Positions 1 through 7,459 of a stretch of DNA of 13,859 bases are shown here, one piece after another. This DNA comes from Caulobacteraceae bacterium. Lineage in GTDB: Bacteria > Pseudomonadota > Alphaproteobacteria > Caulobacterales > Caulobacteraceae. The stretch covers positions 1 through 13,859 of the forward strand of contig CANMXH010000044.1 in NCBI GenBank assembly GCA_947501315.1, read 5' to 3'. Made by a program: the position numbers and the translations under genes. Under the pieces are notes generated by a model. The model was not told the DNA's origin. It searched no databases and saw nothing but the letters and a program-made list of their open reading frames with translations. The first letter of the stretch is position 1; the number at the start of each line of letters is the position of its first letter.

Positions 1-3000
1 CCGGCCGCCGTCAGCCGCTGGCGCAGGAAGCTGACCGGATGGCCCTTCAGTGACAGACGGATGGTCTGGTAGTCGCCGACCACCTCCTCGGACGCGGCCA
101 GCAGCGGCAGGGCCTCGGGCGGGCGGGCGTCGGCCTCGTTCAGCCCCATGGCCTCGAACAGGGGCGCGGAGGACGCCGGAGCCGCGCCCCTGGCCGCCCA
201 GACGCCCTGCCGCCGGGTCAGATCGAGCGAGCCGTAAGCGTCCGCCTCGGCCAGCCGGTCGAGCGCCGGGGGTGTCAGGGCGGCGCGGCGGCGCAGATCG
301 TCCAGATCGGCGAAGGGGCCCTCCGCCCGCGCTGCCATGATCGCCTCGGCCCAGTCCCGGCGGAAGCCGTCGATGGACCGCATCCCCAGCCGCAGGGCGT
401 GGCGGCGGCGGCGCGGGCGGGGCTCCAGGGCGGCGTCCCAGTCGCTGGCGTTCACATCGGGGTGCCGCACCTCGACGCCGTGCTCGCGGGCGTCGCGGAC
501 GATCTGGGCCGGGGCATAGAAGCCCATCGGCTGGCTGTTCAGCAGGCAGGCGGCGAAGACGTCCGGGTACAGCCATTTCACCCAGGCCGAGACATAGACC
601 AGATGGGCGAAGGAACAGGCGTGGCTCTCGGGGAAGCCGTATTCGCCGAAGCCCTTGATCTGGTTGAAACAGTTCTGCGCGAATTCGGCGTCATAGCCGC
701 GCGCGATCATCCGCCCGACCATCTTCTCCTCGAAATTGCCGATGGTGCCGTTGTGCCGGAAGGTGGCCATGGCGCGGCGCAGGCCGTTGGCCTCCTCGCC
801 GGTGAACTCGGCCGCGACCATGGCGATCTTCATCGCCTGTTCCTGGAACAGGGGCACGCCCAGGGTCTTGCGCAGGACATTGGCCAGTTCGTCCGGATCG
901 GCGGCCGAGCCCGGCATGGAGAAGCGGTAGCTGCCCGGACCGTGCCGCGCCTCATGGGTCCGCCGCTCCAGCCGCCGCTGCAGATAGGGGTGCACCATAT
1001 TGCCCTGGATCGGGCCGGGCCGGACGATGGCGACCTGGACCACCAGATCGTAGAATTCCACCGGCCGCAGGCGCGGCAGCATCGACATCTGGGCCCGGCT
1101 CTCGACCTGGAAGACGCCCACCGAATCCGCCTTGCACAGCATGCGATAGACCCCGCGCCGCTCGACCGGCACGGCGGCGGTGTCGGGCAGGGGCCGGCCA
1201 TAGGTGGTTTCGATCATGCGGAAGGCCCGCTTCATCGCCGTCAGCATGCCGAGCGCCAGCACATCGACCTTCATCAGCTTGAGGAAGTCGATGTCGTCCT
1301 TGTCCCATTCGATGAAGGTCCGGTCGGCCATGGCCGCATTGCCGACGGGTACGATCTCGATCAGCGGGCTCTGGCTGAGCACAAAGCCGCCGACGTGCTG
1401 GCTGAGATGGCGGGGGAACCGGATCAGTTCGGCGGTCAGTTCGAGGGCCAGTTTCATGCGGACGTCGTCGCGGCTCAGACCGGCGCGGTCGACATGTTCC
1501 TCCTTCACCCCGGCCCCCCCCGAGCCCCAGACGGTGTCGGCCATGCGGGCGGTGACGTCCTCGGTCAGGCCCAGGACCTTGCCCACGTCGCGGATCGCCG
1601 AGCGCGGGCGGTAGTGGATGATGGTCGCTACAATCCCCGCCCGGTCGCGGCCGTAGCGCTGATAGACATACTGCATCACCTGTTCACGCCGCTCGTGCTC
1701 GAAATCGACGTCGATGTCGGGCGGCTCTGACCGGTTGGCGGAGATGAACCGTTCGATCAGCACCTCCTGTCGGGTGGGGTCGACATTGGTGATGCCCAGA
1801 CAGAAGCAGATCACCGAATTGGCCGCCGACCCCCGCCCCTGGCACAGGATGGGATCGGGCCGGGACCGGGCCCAGGCGACGATGTCGTGGACGGTCAGGA
1901 AATAGGGGGCATAGCGAAGCTCGCGGACCAGCCGGAGCTCCTTGAGGATGATCGCCCGGATCGCCTTCGGGACGCCGCCGGGCCAGCGCGACCGGGCCCC
2001 CTTCAGGGTCAGCCGGGCCAGCCAGCCCTGGGCGGAATAGCCCGGCGGGACCGGTTCGTCCGGGTACTGATAGCTGAGCTCGCGCAACGAAAAACTGCAG
2101 GCCCGCGCCACCGTCATGGTCCGCGCCAGCGCCGCCTCATGCCCCCGGAACAGTCGCGCCATCTGGGCCGGCGGCTTCAGGTGGCGCTCGGCATTGGCCT
2201 GCAGCCGTCGTCCCGCCCGGTCGATGGTGGTCCCCTCGCGGATGCAGGTCAGGACGTCCTGCAGCGTGCGTCGCCCGGGGTGATGATACAGGACCGCATT
2301 GGTTGCGATCATCGGTGCCCCGGTACGCTGGGCCATGGCGGCCAGCCGGTTAATCCGTGCACGGTCATCGCCGCGCCACAGGGGGGCCGCTGCCAGATAC
2401 AGGTCGTCCGGCCAGCGCCTGCTCCAGGCCGCCAGCCGCGCCTCGAAGGCGGCATCGGGGCGCTCCGGCGCGGGGGCCAGGGCGATCATCCCCTCGCCCA
2501 TGGCCAACGCCTGTTCGAAGGTCAGCCGCGTCTCGGCTTTTTCGATACGTGTCTCCTCCCCACGCAGTGGGGAGGGGGACTGCGAAGCGGTGGAGGGGTG
2601 GAGGAGAGGCGCACTGGGCCTCGACGACGGGTGACCTCCACCAGCCCCTCCACCATCCTTCGCCTGCGGCTCCGGATGGTCCCCCTCCCCCAAGGGGGAG
2701 GAGAAGGCCTCGCTCTTGCCCAGGGACAGCAGGCGGCACAGGCGACCGTAAGCGGCGCGGTCGCGGGGGAAGACGATGAGCTCGGTCCCGTCGGTGAAGC
2801 CCAGCCGCGAGCCGACGACCAGCGGGAGGTCGACGGCCTCCGCCCCCATCAGGGCCCGCACCATCCCTGCCAGCGTATTGCGGTCGGCCACCCCGACGGC
2901 GGCCAGGCCGAGGGATTTCGCCTGATGCATCAGCTCGGCGGGATGCGACGCCCCCTCCAGAAAGCTGAAATTGGTCACGGCCCCCAACTCGGCATACTCG

Positions 3001-3029
3001 CCGTCCCAGCCTGCTCCCTGGCCGCTCAC
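1..3029 (-). CDS. dnaE2: Error-prone DNA polymerase DnaE2 (ImuC), 3' end outside window
   Basis: This is a C-family translesion DNA polymerase of the SOS response; it carries out damage-induced mutagenesis with ImuA and ImuB and is recruited to the replication clamp through ImuB. About 1009 codons are visible in one open frame and the C-terminal end lies beyond the left edge. The N-terminal PHP-type region begins near residue 12 (NFSFLEGASHP at 20-30). The palm carries PPDIDVDFEHERRE, with the catalytic aspartates at about D440 and D442, and the third acidic residue is in KVDVLALG (about D589). PGPIQGNMVHPYL, FQEQAMKIAM and GFPESHACSFAHLVY are further DnaE signatures. The GTG start overlaps the imuB stop as GTGA, which implies translational coupling. 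Residues about 109-160 are encoded by a palindromic repeat inserted in frame and are foreign to the family. The assignment is firm; the activity of this copy is inferred. Confidence 0.95.
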   Translation of the reverse strand, partial: MSGQGAGWDGEYAELGAVTNFSFLEGASHPAELMHQAKSLGLAAVGVADRNTLAGMVRALMGAEAVDLPLVVGSRLGFTDGTELIVFPRDRAAYGRLCRLLSLGKSEAFSSPLGEGDHPEPQAKDGGGAGGGHPSSRPSAPLLHPSTASQSPSPLRGEETRIEKAETRLTFEQALAMGEGMIALAPAPERPDAAFEARLAAWSRRWPDDLYLAAAPLWRGDDRARINRLAAMAQRTGAPMIATNAVLYHHPGRRTLQDVLTCIREGTTIDRAGRRLQANAERHLKPPAQMARLFRGHEAALARTMTVARACSFSLRELSYQYPDEPVPPGYSAQGWLARLTLKGARSRWPGGVPKAIRAIILKELRLVRELRYAPYFLTVHDIVAWARSRPDPILCQGRGSAANSVICFCLGITNVDPTRQEVLIERFISANRSEPPDIDVDFEHERREQVMQYVYQRYGRDRAGIVATIIHYRPRSAIRDVGKVLGLTEDVTARMADTVWGSGGAGVKEEHVDRAGLSRDDVRMKLALELTAELIRFPRHLSQHVGGFVLSQSPLIEIVPVGNAAMADRTFIEWDKDDIDFLKLMKVDVLALGMLTAMKRAFRMIETTYGRPLPDTAAVPVERRGVYRMLCKADSVGVFQVESRAQMSMLPRLRPVEFYDLVVQVAIVRPGPIQGNMVHPYLQRRLERRTHEARHGPGSYRFSMPGSAADPDELANVLRKTLGVPLFQEQAMKIAMVAAEFTGEEANGLRRAMATFRHNGTIGNFEEKMVGRMIARGYDAEFAQNCFNQIKGFGEYGFPESHACSFAHLVYVSAWVKWLYPDVFAACLLNSQPMGFYAPAQIVRDAREHGVEVRHPDVNASDWDAALEPRPRRRRHALRLGMRSIDGFRRDWAEAIMAARAEGPFADLDDLRRRAALTPPALDRLAEADAYGSLDLTRRQGVWAARGAAPASSAPLFEAMGLNEADARPPEALPLLAASEEVVGDYQTIRLSLKGHPVSFLRQRLTAA
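2552..2704. repeat. 153-bp palindromic repeat element inserted in frame in dnaE2
   Basis: The two ends are inverted repeats of each other. The left end reads TCTCCTCCCC, a short spacer, GGGGAGGGGGAC; the right end is GTCCCCCTCCCCC-AA-GGGGGAGGAGA. Each end can also fold on itself (CTCCCC/GGGGAG on the left, CTCCCCC/GGGGGAG on the right). A second imperfect inverted pair lies inside (CGAAGCGGTGGAGGGG against CGAAGGATGGTGGAGGGG). The length is 51 codons with no stop in the dnaE2 frame, so the gene stays open and gains a Gly/Pro/Ser-rich stretch. On either side the protein returns to family-like sequence (RLCRLLSLGK before, EKAETRLTFEQAL after). It resembles small dispersed GC-rich palindromic repeats, usually intergenic; other copies cannot be seen in this window. 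No clear target duplication is visible. Confidence 0.8.
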
Positions 3030-4636
3030 GGCAGGACCCCGTGCATCCACCAGGAGGGGGGCCGTTCCTCCGGGTCGCCGGAATATTCGCGGCCATACAG
3101 CCCTTCGCGGAACAGCCAGTAGCGCCCGCCGGCGTCATCCTCGACACGGTAGTAGTCGCGGGTTCGTACCTGCCGGTCGTCGGGGCGGGGCCGCCACCAT
3201 TCGGGCGACAGCCGCTCGGGGCCATCGGCGCGGGTCACCCGCCGCGACAGCCGGCGCCAGGTGAAACGGGCCGGGGCCCCGTCGGGCAGTTCGGCGATGG
3301 CCTCCACCGGCTCGGGCGGATCGAGCAGCAGGAGGGGCCGGCGGCCCGTGTCGTCATTCGCCGCCGTCGGCGACCGCCCCAGCGCCGGCCGCCAGCGCTC
3401 GGCCCGTTCGGGAATCCAGCTGTCGGTCGGCTCCGGTGTCAGCACCCGGTCCTCGCCCAGCCGGGCCGTCAGCCGGTCGATCAGGGCGGCCAGGCTTTCG
3501 GCCTGTTTCGCCCCGGCCTCGCTTTCCAGCATGCCCTGCCGCGCCGTCATCGGCTCAACTTCGTCGGCGGTCAGCATCAGGGCGTCGAGGCCGAGGCCCA
3601 GCTCCAGCCGACCCAGACCCGCCTCGCGGAACAGCCGCAGCCAGATTCCGGCGTCCCGCCCCGGCCGGCCCATGCGCACCGACAGACCGGTGGTCCCGCC
3701 GTCCGAACGGAAGCCCGTCAGGGTCAGGGCCTTCGCCCCCTGCCCGTCGCGCAGCAGTGGCGCGGACAGGTCGGCGGCCAGTTCGCTCAACCGCGCCGCC
3801 ACCCCCTCGATATCCTCGACCGGCTGCATCCAGGTCCGCCAGGCCCGGTATTTCGGCGGCGGCTGCACCGGGGTCAGGGCCTCGCCCGCGAACCCCAGCG
3901 CCTGATCCAGTCGCTGCACCAGCCCCACGCCCGCCCCGTCCCGGAACCGCCGCGCCAGTCCTGCGCGCGGCATGGGATAGAGGTCGCCGATCCGCTTCAG
4001 CCCGAAGCGCCGCGCCTGGGCCAGGGTCCGTTGATCGATGCGCAGGGCCTCGACCGGCAGGTGAGCCAGACGGTCGCGCACCGTCTCCTCGTCCGCGATC
4101 GCCCCCTCGCCCCCCGCCTCGCCCCAGCGGGCCAGCGCCCAGGCCGCGCCGGGCGTAGGGGCCACGGCCACGCGCGCCCGCGCCCCGGACTCGGCCAGCC
4201 GGTCCCTGATCTGGGCCAGCAGCGCCGCCTCGCCGCCGAACAGATGGGTCGCGCCGGTGACATCGAGGAACAGGCCCTCCAGCCCATCACTGGCTGGATC
4301 GAGGCTGACCGAGGGCGACCAGCGCCCGGCCCAGACCGCCAGCGCCGTCAGGGCCCGGGCGTCGGCCTCGGGGTCGGCAGGCTTGCAGATCAGGTGCGGG
4401 ATCATGGCCCGGGCGTCGGCCTGGGTCTGGCCCCGGCGCAGACCGGCCCGGCGCGCGGCGGGATTGAGGGCGTGCAGGATCGCTGCGCCCCGACTGTTTT
4501 TCAGGACCAGGGCGAACGGGGTCTGCGGATCAAGGGCGGGGTCAGGCGGCGAGGCCGGACGGCGCGCCCGCGTGGCCGATCGCCGCCAGACCGTCACCGG
4601 CCAGTCGATCAGCCAGACGGAGACGATGCGTCTCAT
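3026..4636 (-). CDS. imuB: ImuB, catalytically degenerate Y-family polymerase-like protein
   Basis: ImuB is the adaptor of the ImuA-ImuB-DnaE2 mutasome; in the family it binds the beta clamp and DnaE2 and is not itself a polymerase. The chosen product is 536 aa and begins MRRIVSVWLIDWP, the usual ImuB N-terminus. A second ATG directly upstream (4639) is equally possible, and GGAG at 4644-4647 serves either. The Y-family DxD motif is replaced by VWLI, and the SxDEA.LD motif appears as GLEGLFLDVTG (about 118-128), so the acidic pair is lost. QAESLAALIDRL near residue 378 lies where ImuB clamp-binding motifs often occur but lacks the canonical QxxLF pattern. The C-terminal TRDYYRVEDDAGGRYWLFREGLY block is typical of ImuB. 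The gene overlaps imuA by 95-98 nt and dnaE2 by 4 nt. Confidence 0.93.
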   Translation of the reverse strand: MRRIVSVWLIDWPVTVWRRSATRARRPASPPDPALDPQTPFALVLKNSRGAAILHALNPAARRAGLRRGQTQADARAMIPHLICKPADPEADARALTALAVWAGRWSPSVSLDPASDGLEGLFLDVTGATHLFGGEAALLAQIRDRLAESGARARVAVAPTPGAAWALARWGEAGGEGAIADEETVRDRLAHLPVEALRIDQRTLAQARRFGLKRIGDLYPMPRAGLARRFRDGAGVGLVQRLDQALGFAGEALTPVQPPPKYRAWRTWMQPVEDIEGVAARLSELAADLSAPLLRDGQGAKALTLTGFRSDGGTTGLSVRMGRPGRDAGIWLRLFREAGLGRLELGLGLDALMLTADEVEPMTARQGMLESEAGAKQAESLAALIDRLTARLGEDRVLTPEPTDSWIPERAERWRPALGRSPTAANDDTGRRPLLLLDPPEPVEAIAELPDGAPARFTWRRLSRRVTRADGPERLSPEWWRPRPDDRQVRTRDYYRVEDDAGGRYWLFREGLYGREYSGDPEERPPSWWMHGVLP

Positions 4637-5195
4637 CATCCTGCTCCAGCATCCAGGCCCCGGGCCGCTCGCCCCGGCCGCGGACCAGTTCGGCGACCAG
4701 CCGGGCCGGACCGGGGGCCCGGGGATCGTCGGGGTCCGTCGCACTCCCGCGGGTCGAAATGCACCAGCGCCGCCGCGCCGCACTCAATCCGTCCAGCCGC
4801 CGGGGCAGGATCAGACCCACCGCCTCGCCCTGTCTGGCCGCGAAATCCAGCCGCCGCGTCTGGGCCAGGCTGGCCCCGTCCACCGCCCCCAGGGCCAGGG
4901 CCACCGCCCCGGAGCGCAGGGCCTGTTCCAGGGCCCACAGCGCCTCGGCCGCCGTCGTCGTCGGGGCCAGGATCAGCGGAAAGCCGGCCGCGCCGGGCCC
5001 GTAAGGCCGTCCATGCTCCCTGAACCAGACCCGGGGCGCGGTCATCAGCACGGGCCGCCGGTCCCCCGCGATCCGCCGTGACAAGGCGAACAGCAACAGG
5101 GCCGCCATGTCGCGGGGCTCGGACGCGCACGCCTCCTCCAGCGGTGCCGGCTGCTCCGGATAGAGGTCTGACGAGAGAAGGGAAGCGGGGGTCAT
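4542..5195 (-). CDS. imuA: ImuA, RecA-like accessory protein of SOS mutagenesis
   Basis: This is the first gene of the SOS mutagenesis cassette, 217 aa from an ATG that lies 20 nt downstream of the LexA box. ImuA proteins are RecA-fold relatives that work with ImuB and DnaE2 in translesion synthesis; their biochemical role is poorly defined. Family-like segments are GRPYGPGAAGFPLILAP, EALWALEQALRSGAVALALG, QTRRLDFAARQGEAVGLILP, DPRAPGPARLVAELVRGRGE and WMLEQDDETHRL. No GxxGxGKT Walker A is present, so ATP hydrolysis is not expected. No strong ribosome binding site precedes the ATG. The reading frame stays open upstream past the LexA box, but that part has no family resemblance. The 3' end runs 95-98 nt into imuB. 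Confidence 0.88.
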   Translation of the reverse strand: MTPASLLSSDLYPEQPAPLEEACASEPRDMAALLLFALSRRIAGDRRPVLMTAPRVWFREHGRPYGPGAAGFPLILAPTTTAAEALWALEQALRSGAVALALGAVDGASLAQTRRLDFAARQGEAVGLILPRRLDGLSAARRRWCISTRGSATDPDDPRAPGPARLVAELVRGRGERPGAWMLEQDDETHRLRLADRLAGDGLAAIGHAGAPSGLAA

Positions 5196-5215
5196 GGGAG
5201 TCCGGAAAACAATAT

Positions 5216-5230
5216 GTTCACTCTTTGTTC
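5216..5230. promoter_or_regulatory. LexA (SOS) operator, GTTC-N7-GTTC
   Basis: The plus strand reads GTTC ACTCTTT GTTC, an exact match to the direct-repeat LexA operator of alphaproteobacteria. It sits 20 nt upstream of the imuA ATG, where repressor binding would cover the imuA promoter. It is also in the upstream region of the divergent acyltransferase gene, about 137 nt before that gene's chosen start. Control of imuA-imuB-dnaE2 by LexA is known in Caulobacter; an effect on the divergent gene is only a possibility. Confidence 0.92.
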
Positions 5231-5366
5231 CATATCCGCCCGGAGTCAAATCCTGAATCCGGCGCGGCCTGGCCGGGCCTGTTCCAGCGCCGCCGGGGCT
5301 GGCCCGCTTCCTGCGTCGACGGGGTCCCGGAGGCTGATCCTGCCCCGAACAGAGACCCGACCCGAG

Positions 5367-6512
5367 ATGGTGCCCCGCGAACTGACTCCGGACGACTACC
5401 CCGCTGTCCGGGCATTGCACCGCCTGGTCGGCTGGCCGGAGCGTTCGGCTGCAGGTTGGCGCTGGCTGCATGACAATCCGGCCCGGCTCGAGGCAAAGGC
5501 GGCTGCCGGATGGGTGACGGACGGCCCCGACGGGCAACCGGCGGCCCATGTGGGCAATCTGGTGCAGCGGTTCTGGCTGGGCGATCAGGTCCTCTACGGG
5601 GCGACGGGGTTTTCCGTCATCGTCGCGCCCGGGGCGCGCGGAGCCAGCCGTGTCCTGCTCGAAGGCTTCAGCCACCAGCCCGGCATGTTCGCCACCTGGG
5701 TCTTCAACGCCAACCGCCGGTCACAACCCCTGTACCGCCGCCACGGCATGGTCGCCTGGCCGGAACAGACCCATGCGCTGAAGCTCAGCTGGATCCTGTC
5801 GCCCCTGCCCCTTCTGGCCGGACGGGCCCTGAGGGCGGCCTACCGGATTGCGCCGCACACGATCGCCGCTCTGGACGAGCCCCTGCTTAACGCCCGACTG
5901 GGGCGGACACCGCGGACGACCTTTCCGACCGGCGTATCGCTACTGACCGAGCTGGCCGACGATTCGCCCTTCGCCCGCTTCTGGAAAACACTGAAAAATG
6001 AGGGACGGCTGCTGGCCGACCGCAGCCCGGCCGTGCTGCGCTGGCGCATGGCCGATCCGGATATCACCATCCCGCCCCTGCTGCTGGCCCATCGACGCGA
6101 CGGGGTCGTCACCGGCTATGCCATGGCGCAGATGGCCAAGGCCAACAGCCTCGAGCCGCCGGTGCTAGAGATCATCGACCTTGAGGCCCTCGCGGACGAC
6201 AGCGAGGCCATTCCGACGCTGATGGACGGCCTGAAACTGGCCGCCCGGTCCATGGGGGCCGCCAAGCTGAGGCTGCAGACCGTGACGCCGCAGGGCGTCT
6301 CACGCCTGGGCCGGCATGCCAATGTCACGCGGCGCGAAGGGGGCTGGGGGCACTGTCACGTCCGGTTCGCCGAAGGGGCGCCGGATCCGGCCCTGTGGTC
6401 GCCGACCCCCTATGACGGCGACTATGCCGCCTGTCTGAGGCCCTTGCCGCTGCAGGATCGCTCCGTGGCAAGCCGCAACAGGGTCTTCGCGACGGTCACC
6501 GCCCGGGCCTGA
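5367..6512 (+). CDS. Predicted two-lobed GNAT-like acyltransferase
   Basis: The product is 381 aa from ATG 5367. Its first half has a GNAT-like layout: ELTPDDYPAVRALHRLVGWP at the start, then GATGFSVIVAP near residue 78 and FNANRRSQPLYRRHGMVAWP at about 113-132, resembling the end of an acetyl-CoA-binding fold. The second half (ADRSPAVLRWRM at 217-228, GVVTGYAMAQM at 246-256, PTPYDGDYAACLRPL near the C-terminus) looks like a second, degenerate GNAT lobe as in acyltransferases of polysaccharide clusters. Substrate and pathway are unknown. The frame is open back to an ATG at 5214 inside the LexA box, but the extra 51 residues are low-complexity and match no domain, so the downstream start is preferred; its ribosome binding site is weak. 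It is divergent from imuA and convergent with mscL, which it faces across a 21-nt gap. Confidence 0.6.
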   Translation: MVPRELTPDDYPAVRALHRLVGWPERSAAGWRWLHDNPARLEAKAAAGWVTDGPDGQPAAHVGNLVQRFWLGDQVLYGATGFSVIVAPGARGASRVLLEGFSHQPGMFATWVFNANRRSQPLYRRHGMVAWPEQTHALKLSWILSPLPLLAGRALRAAYRIAPHTIAALDEPLLNARLGRTPRTTFPTGVSLLTELADDSPFARFWKTLKNEGRLLADRSPAVLRWRMADPDITIPPLLLAHRRDGVVTGYAMAQMAKANSLEPPVLEIIDLEALADDSEAIPTLMDGLKLAARSMGAAKLRLQTVTPQGVSRLGRHANVTRREGGWGHCHVRFAEGAPDPALWSPTPYDGDYAACLRPLPLQDRSVASRNRVFATVTARA

Positions 6513-6533
6513 CGAGGGCTCGCGCGAAACCGG

Positions 6534-6953
6534 TCAGACGCGCGGCCGCGCCTTCAGTTCATCGCGGATCTCGGCCAGCAGGGCCTCGGTCGCGGTCGGG
6601 GCGGGCGGTGCCTCCGGCTCGGCCGCATTCTCACGGCGCAGCTTGTTGATCGCCTTGACCATCAGGAAGATCACGAAGGCGACGATCGCGAACTGGATCA
6701 GGGTGTTGATGAAGGCACCATACTGGATGGCCACTTCCTCGACCGCCGTGGTGGCCGGATCCTCGGGTGACAACACCCATTTCAGGTTCGAGAAATCGAC
6801 CCTGCCCAGCATCAGGCCGATCGGCGGCATCACCACCTGTTCAACCAGGCTGGTGACGATCTTCCCGAAGGCGGCCCCGATGACCACGCCGACCGCCAGG
6901 TCGATGACGTTACCGCGCGAGAGGAAGTCCTTGAACTCGGAAATCATTCCCAT
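6534..6953 (-). CDS. mscL: Large-conductance mechanosensitive channel MscL
   Basis: MscL is a homo-oligomeric inner-membrane channel that opens under extreme membrane tension to release solutes during hypo-osmotic shock. The 139-aa product has the full family architecture: an N-terminal amphipathic helix (MGMISEFKDFLSRGN), TM1 (VIDLAVGVVIGAAFGKIV), a periplasmic loop, TM2 (FINTLIQFAIVAFVIFLMVK) and a C-terminal cytoplasmic helix (TEALLAEIRDELKARP). The frame is open far upstream into ihfB, but the start is fixed at 6953 by homology and by GAGG 5 nt upstream; a second ATG at 6947 is possible. It begins 7 nt after the ihfB stop and is probably co-transcribed with it. Confidence 0.95.
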   Translation of the reverse strand: MGMISEFKDFLSRGNVIDLAVGVVIGAAFGKIVTSLVEQVVMPPIGLMLGRVDFSNLKWVLSPEDPATTAVEEVAIQYGAFINTLIQFAIVAFVIFLMVKAINKLRRENAAEPEAPPAPTATEALLAEIRDELKARPRV

Positions 6954-6960
6954 GTTGGCC

Positions 6961-7248
6961 TCAGGCGTCCCCGGCGTTGAGCCGCTCACGCAGCTCCTTG
7001 CCGCTCTTGAAGAAAGGCACCGCCTTGGCGGGCACATCGACGGTCTCGCCGGTCCGCGGATTGCGTCCGGCCCTGGCCGGGCGGGCCCGCACCGAAAAGG
7101 CACCGAAGCCACGCAGTTCAACGCGACCGCCGTCACCCAGCGAATCCACCATCCGCCCCAGCACGATATTGACCACCCGCTCGACCTCGGCGTGGGTCAG
7201 GTGGGTATTCTCGGCAGCGAGTTTTTCGATCAGCTCTGACTTGATCAT
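6961..7248 (-). CDS. ihfB: Integration host factor beta subunit
   Basis: This is a 95-aa DNA-bending protein of the HU/IHF family. IHF-beta pairs with IHF-alpha to bend DNA in recombination, replication and transcription control. MIKSELIEKLA at the N-terminus, VELRGFGAFSV at 43-53, the arm motif GRNPRTGE at 61-68 with its intercalating proline, and VPFFKSGKELRERLN at 77-91 are diagnostic. The MIKSELI start and the place directly downstream of rpsA, as in the classical cmk-rpsA-ihfB order, favour IHF-beta over HU. A terminator separates it from rpsA, so it probably has its own promoter in the 7249-7404 gap. mscL follows 7 nt later. Confidence 0.92.
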   Translation of the reverse strand: MIKSELIEKLAAENTHLTHAEVERVVNIVLGRMVDSLGDGGRVELRGFGAFSVRARPARAGRNPRTGETVDVPAKAVPFFKSGKELRERLNAGDA

Positions 7249-7352
7249 CCGGCAGGCCCCCGCCCATTTGGCCGCATTCAGGTGTATCCGAACGCGGGTT
7301 GCTCAAACACCCTAGCCCTCCCCTGTCGGGGGAAAAAGGCCCGAGATGCGGA

Positions 7353-7375
7353 TTAACGGCCGAAATGTCCGTTAA
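7353..7375. promoter_or_regulatory. Inverted repeat TTAACGG-N9-CCGTTAA upstream of ihfB
   Basis: Two perfect 7-bp half sites in inverted orientation are separated by 9 nt in the AT-richer gap between the rpsA terminator and ihfB. Size and dyad symmetry suit a dimeric regulator site about 105 nt upstream of the ihfB start. The TTAA half sites recall CtrA motifs, but the spacing of 15 nt between TTAA elements does not fit TTAA-N7-TTAA. The regulator is unknown; chance or a weak hairpin is possible. Confidence 0.3.
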
Positions 7376-7404
7376 AACTCATAAATCTGCCTGTTCCGCG
7401 CATG

Positions 7405-7434
7405 AAAAAGGCGGCGGGATTGCTCCCGCCGCCT
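7405..7434 (-). terminator. Rho-independent terminator of rpsA
   Basis: A perfect 11-bp GC-rich stem (7409-7419 with 7424-7434) has a 4-nt loop. Read on the minus strand it is followed directly by a run of T (five counting the last base of the stem). It lies 25 nt past the rpsA stop and should separate rpsA from ihfB. Confidence 0.88.
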
Positions 7435-7459
7435 GATCCGTTTCATCGGGTGAAGGAGA

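Noticed and set aside
399..3122. Long plus-strand open frames (399-1730 and 1887-3122) opposite dnaE2
   Set aside because: They mirror the dnaE2 codons, which encode clear DnaE motifs on the minus strand, and have no recognisable domains.
2365..3225. 286-codon minus-strand open frame across the dnaE2 start and the repeat
   Set aside because: It is out of frame with both imuB and dnaE2; those two frames carry the family sequence on both sides of the repeat.
3041..5023. 660-codon plus-strand open frame opposite imuB and imuA
   Set aside because: It is an antisense shadow in GC-rich DNA. The minus-strand frames match ImuA and ImuB; the plus frame is Pro/Gly/Arg/Gln-rich with no family features.
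5214..5366. N-terminal extension of the acyltransferase from ATG 5214
   Set aside because: The start codon overlaps the LexA operator and the extra 51 residues are low-complexity with no domain match.
7353..7375. CtrA binding site reading of the TTAA pair
   Set aside because: The two TTAA elements are 15 nt apart and in a dyad; the CtrA consensus needs TTAA-N7-TTAA.
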